64,000 nucleotides of DNA from Dioscorea cayenensis subsp. rotundata (Eukaryota > Streptophyta > Magnoliopsida > Dioscoreales > Dioscoreaceae): the NCBI RefSeq assembly GCF_009730915.1, contig NC_052477.1, positions 27,732,578 through 27,796,577 of the forward strand, in the 5' to 3' direction. Numbering within the stretch: the first letter of the stretch is position 1; each line of letters begins with the position of its first letter. A program made the translations under genes and the position numbers. Positions 61,630 to 64,000 of the stretch are shown here, piece after piece. The notes below the pieces were generated by a model, which saw nothing but the letters and a program-made list of their open reading frames with translations, was not told where the DNA came from and did no database searches.

Positions 61630-61804
61630 CTCTATTTTGGTGTATAATATTGAAGGTTGAAATATTAGGGCTTTATTTTTCATGTGTTTTTGGTGAAACC
61701 TTGCATTAATTGTTCTCATATGTTTCTTTTTTAGGTAATGTATGGCTGGTAATTTTGTATAGAGATTATATCAGCATAACAGTATGTTTTCTAGAGCAAA
61801 AACC

Positions 61805-62118
61805 TTTTTTTTTTTAATTAATAGGCGACAAGAGCTCTCCACTTGAAAAATTGTCAAAAGGACAAGTATGGAGGTGCACAAGTTACGATGGTTTATAAAC
61901 CTCTTAAGAAAATTCCCATGCTCTGTAAACCTGGAGGGATGCAACCACTGTTTCTCCACCCACACCTAGACCCGTGAATAGTATTGATGAACAATATCAA
62001 ACGCAAGTGCACAGTACATAAACAGTACAAAAATAGTACTACCGGGGAAATTGATTTGAACTTTTGCTCTTGTCCGTACACTCTTTATGTCATACCATTG
62101 GGTTATCTAATAGTTGAC
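61805..62118 (-). mobile_element. tRNA-headed SINE, copy 1
   Basis: On minus: a tRNA-like head (GATAACCCAATGGTATGAC as A-box region, then AGTTCAAATCAATTTCC as B-box region), a body with TACTGTTTATGTACTG, and the 3' end CTTGTCGCCTATTAATT followed by an A tract. About 314 bp. Confidence 0.65.
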
Positions 62119-63220
62119 CTAAAGTGAAACCTTTTAAAAAATTATCTTAACATGGTTTTTTCTAAAATCAAATATTAAAATGTTTTATAAATATTTTCGT
62201 TTCATAGGTTAATCTTGGAATTCGATAGAGTATTCCATACACTAATATTTATAAAATATTTTATTAAATAAGAAAAATAAATATAATTAATGGAAAAATT
62301 TAGCGCACATTTGAAAGAAAATAACGAGCCATCATGAACCAAAAATTTATAAATTTATTTAGCCTAGAATTGAGGAAAAAAATACGGATAACATAGATGA
62401 TTCTATTGTGTTGAAAATTAAATATAACAATAAAAGCTTAGCTTTTCAAAATCATTTAATCATAATCAAACTATAAAATATATTTCAATAGGCCTTACAT
62501 AGATTACTAGCTCCCGATTGACCTAGATTTACTCTAACTCATAGCTTGATTCTAATGTGTTCTGTGTAGTTTGATCACTAAAGTTTTTTTAATAGGTCTA
62601 TAATCCGAAAGTTCCACTCATACTTCTAACTGAATCAATAGTGGGCTATGGGATTAACCGACAAACTTAATCCTTTTATTATCACCATGTATATATATAT
62701 ATATATATATACTAAAAAATCTCTCATAATTTGAAAAATTATATAAGTCACACTTTTTATCTAGGATTAAAATAGAATTCAAACCATATACTCTAACATT
62801 GTTCATTATTTATTAATAATAAAACTATACAAGTGGAACAATTTTAATTATTCTACCGTCCCAAAGTCAATAATTTATGAAAGCTTGTTGCATTTGTAAA
62901 CATGTAATTAAAGAATCAACTAATTAATAAAATCTTTGTTAATTAGTCTAGAGAAAGAGGGAACACCACTCATTTGCTTATGTGATGCATGACCAGACCC
63001 CAATGCTAGAATCATTGGATGAAGTGAGGATATATAAGATCATGTATATGGTCTCCACTAGCTGATGTAAGACTATCTTTTATAAGCCACCATTATTTCT
63101 TTTGGTTTGGGTATAACTCCACATTGGGTCTTAGCCTGGTTTAGTTCTGGCATTGGGCCGAGACTTGACTCAATTCCAACAAATCCCAGACTTTAGAAGC
63201 TCACTTTGCGCTTAATTTAA

Positions 63221-63540
63221 TTTATTTATTTATTTATTTTTTAACTAATAGGCTACAAACGCGCTCTATCTAAAAAATTGTCAAAGAAACAGACAAGTAC
63301 AGAACTGCACTATTTACAGATCTTTTAGAAAAATCACCCTATCCTACAATTTTGGAAAGGTGGAACCACTATTTTTCTCACAGGAGACCCACACCAGGCC
63401 TGTGAAAAGTACAAAATAGTAATGAATCCAAATGTATAATGTATAAACAGTACAAAAATTAGTACTAATTGGAGATTGATTCTAACATTTGTCTTTTCTT
63501 TTGCACTTGTATTATACTATTAGGCTATCTAATGGTTTAC
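63221..63540 (-). mobile_element. tRNA-headed SINE, copy 2
   Basis: Same order of blocks as copy 1 on minus (GATAGCCTAATAGTATAAT head, TTTTTGTACTGTTTATAC body, GTAGCCTATTAGTTAAA 3' end), with an AAAT-rich tail. It is more diverged from the tRNA consensus than copy 1. Confidence 0.6.
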
Positions 63541-63845
63541 ATATTTAATTTAATTAATTTTGTTGATTGTGATGATTCGTATGTTTTAGTCTTAATTTTG
63601 GAACTCTTTCTTTTGTGAGTTGTGTGGAAATGAAGCTAGGGGTTTAAACTATTTAATAGTTAAAAAAATATAATATATATTTTTTATGTAAAAACTTTCA
63701 AATTATAATTTTTTTATTTTTTTTAATACCTTGTTTTAACTTTCTTATTTTAAAATACAAACTTGAAGATTTGTATAAATCTAGACCAAATGACCAATGC
63801 TTGGAAAGGTATAATTTAAATTATAGGTTGGCTTTATATGTGAGG

Positions 63846-63980
63846 GATTTTTTTTTAAATAATGTGATTTTTTTTATTTAATTATAAAAATAGGTATATT
63901 TTAAATTATTTACAAAAATAGGTTAAAATTTACCTATTTTCGTAATTAAATAAAAAATCGCATTATTTAAAAAAAAAAGC
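63846..63980. mobile_element. Foldback MITE-like element
   Basis: Arms of about 52 bp (TTTTTTTTTAAATAATGTGA on one side, its near complement TCGCATTATTTAAAAAAAAA on the other). The inner words AAAAATAGGTA and TACCTATTTT are inverted. It belongs to the family of 52909-53034, and its AAAATAGG words also occur in the MULE copies. Confidence 0.6.
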
Positions 63981-64000
63981 CTCAACTATATTCCCACCAA

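Larger units (their letters stand above)
61630..64000. other. AT-rich intergenic DNA with SINEs
   Basis: Downstream of the RING-H2 gene. It contains two SINE copies, an (AT)n tract near 62688-62710 and a foldback element at 63846-63980. No gene is supported. Confidence 0.5.

Noticed and set aside
1..64000. CRISPR arrays, bacterial operons, organelle or rRNA sequence
   Set aside because: No spaced direct repeats of the right size and no prokaryote-like gene packing. All solid genes are spliced plant nuclear genes except the small RING-H2 gene.

Overview
This is a nuclear chromosome segment from a flowering plant. It has spliced genes with GT-AG introns, very AT-rich intergenic DNA, plant-specific promoter motifs and dense plant-type transposons. 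I cannot fix the species from sequence alone. A 1,000-base run of N (28197-29196) marks a scaffold gap.

The left half is gene-bearing. A decayed plus-strand L1-type LINE fills 1-2338, followed by about 5 kb of AT-rich intergenic DNA. Three well-formed genes follow. (1) 7475-13012 (+) has 10 exons and encodes a 916-residue secretory protein with lectin-like beta-propeller repeats; its function is unknown. (2) 13716-15823 (-) has 10 exons and encodes a B1-type mitotic cyclin of 441 residues, with a destruction box and two perfect MSA mitotic promoter elements upstream. (3) 16820-26372 (-) has 15 exons and encodes a LARP1-type La-related protein of about 987 residues (La motif plus DM15 repeats), whose leader carries a telo-box and a short uORF. 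A fourth, broken gene (29356-30384, -) encodes the signal peptide and about nine LRRs of an LRR receptor kinase. It runs into unrelated sequence beside the gap.

The right half (31.4-61 kb) is a nest of transposons. An 1,734-bp hAT-like element (32178-33911) has a perfect 8-bp target duplication. A minus-strand LINE (about 34.07-47.34 kb) is split inside ORF1 by a 7.2-kb SIRE-like Copia element (39847-47041) with 1,034-bp LTRs. Next come a CACTA terminus (47739), two neighbouring MULE deletion derivatives (48.66-51.85 kb), and an element carrying a GC-rich gene-like fragment (51.86-52.62 kb). Last is a second Copia element with short LTRs (53418-60754). It carries two inverted hAT copies, and its whole middle (55263-58978) reads backwards. 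Target-duplication evidence indicates that recombination between the two hAT copies inverted the interior.

Beyond the nest, 61177-61629 (+) is a single-exon membrane-anchored RING-H2 E3 ligase gene, followed by AT-rich DNA with two copies of a tRNA-headed SINE. The genes do not form one pathway. Cyclin B1 and LARP1 are tandem neighbours on the same strand, linked to mitosis and to translation/mRNA control.
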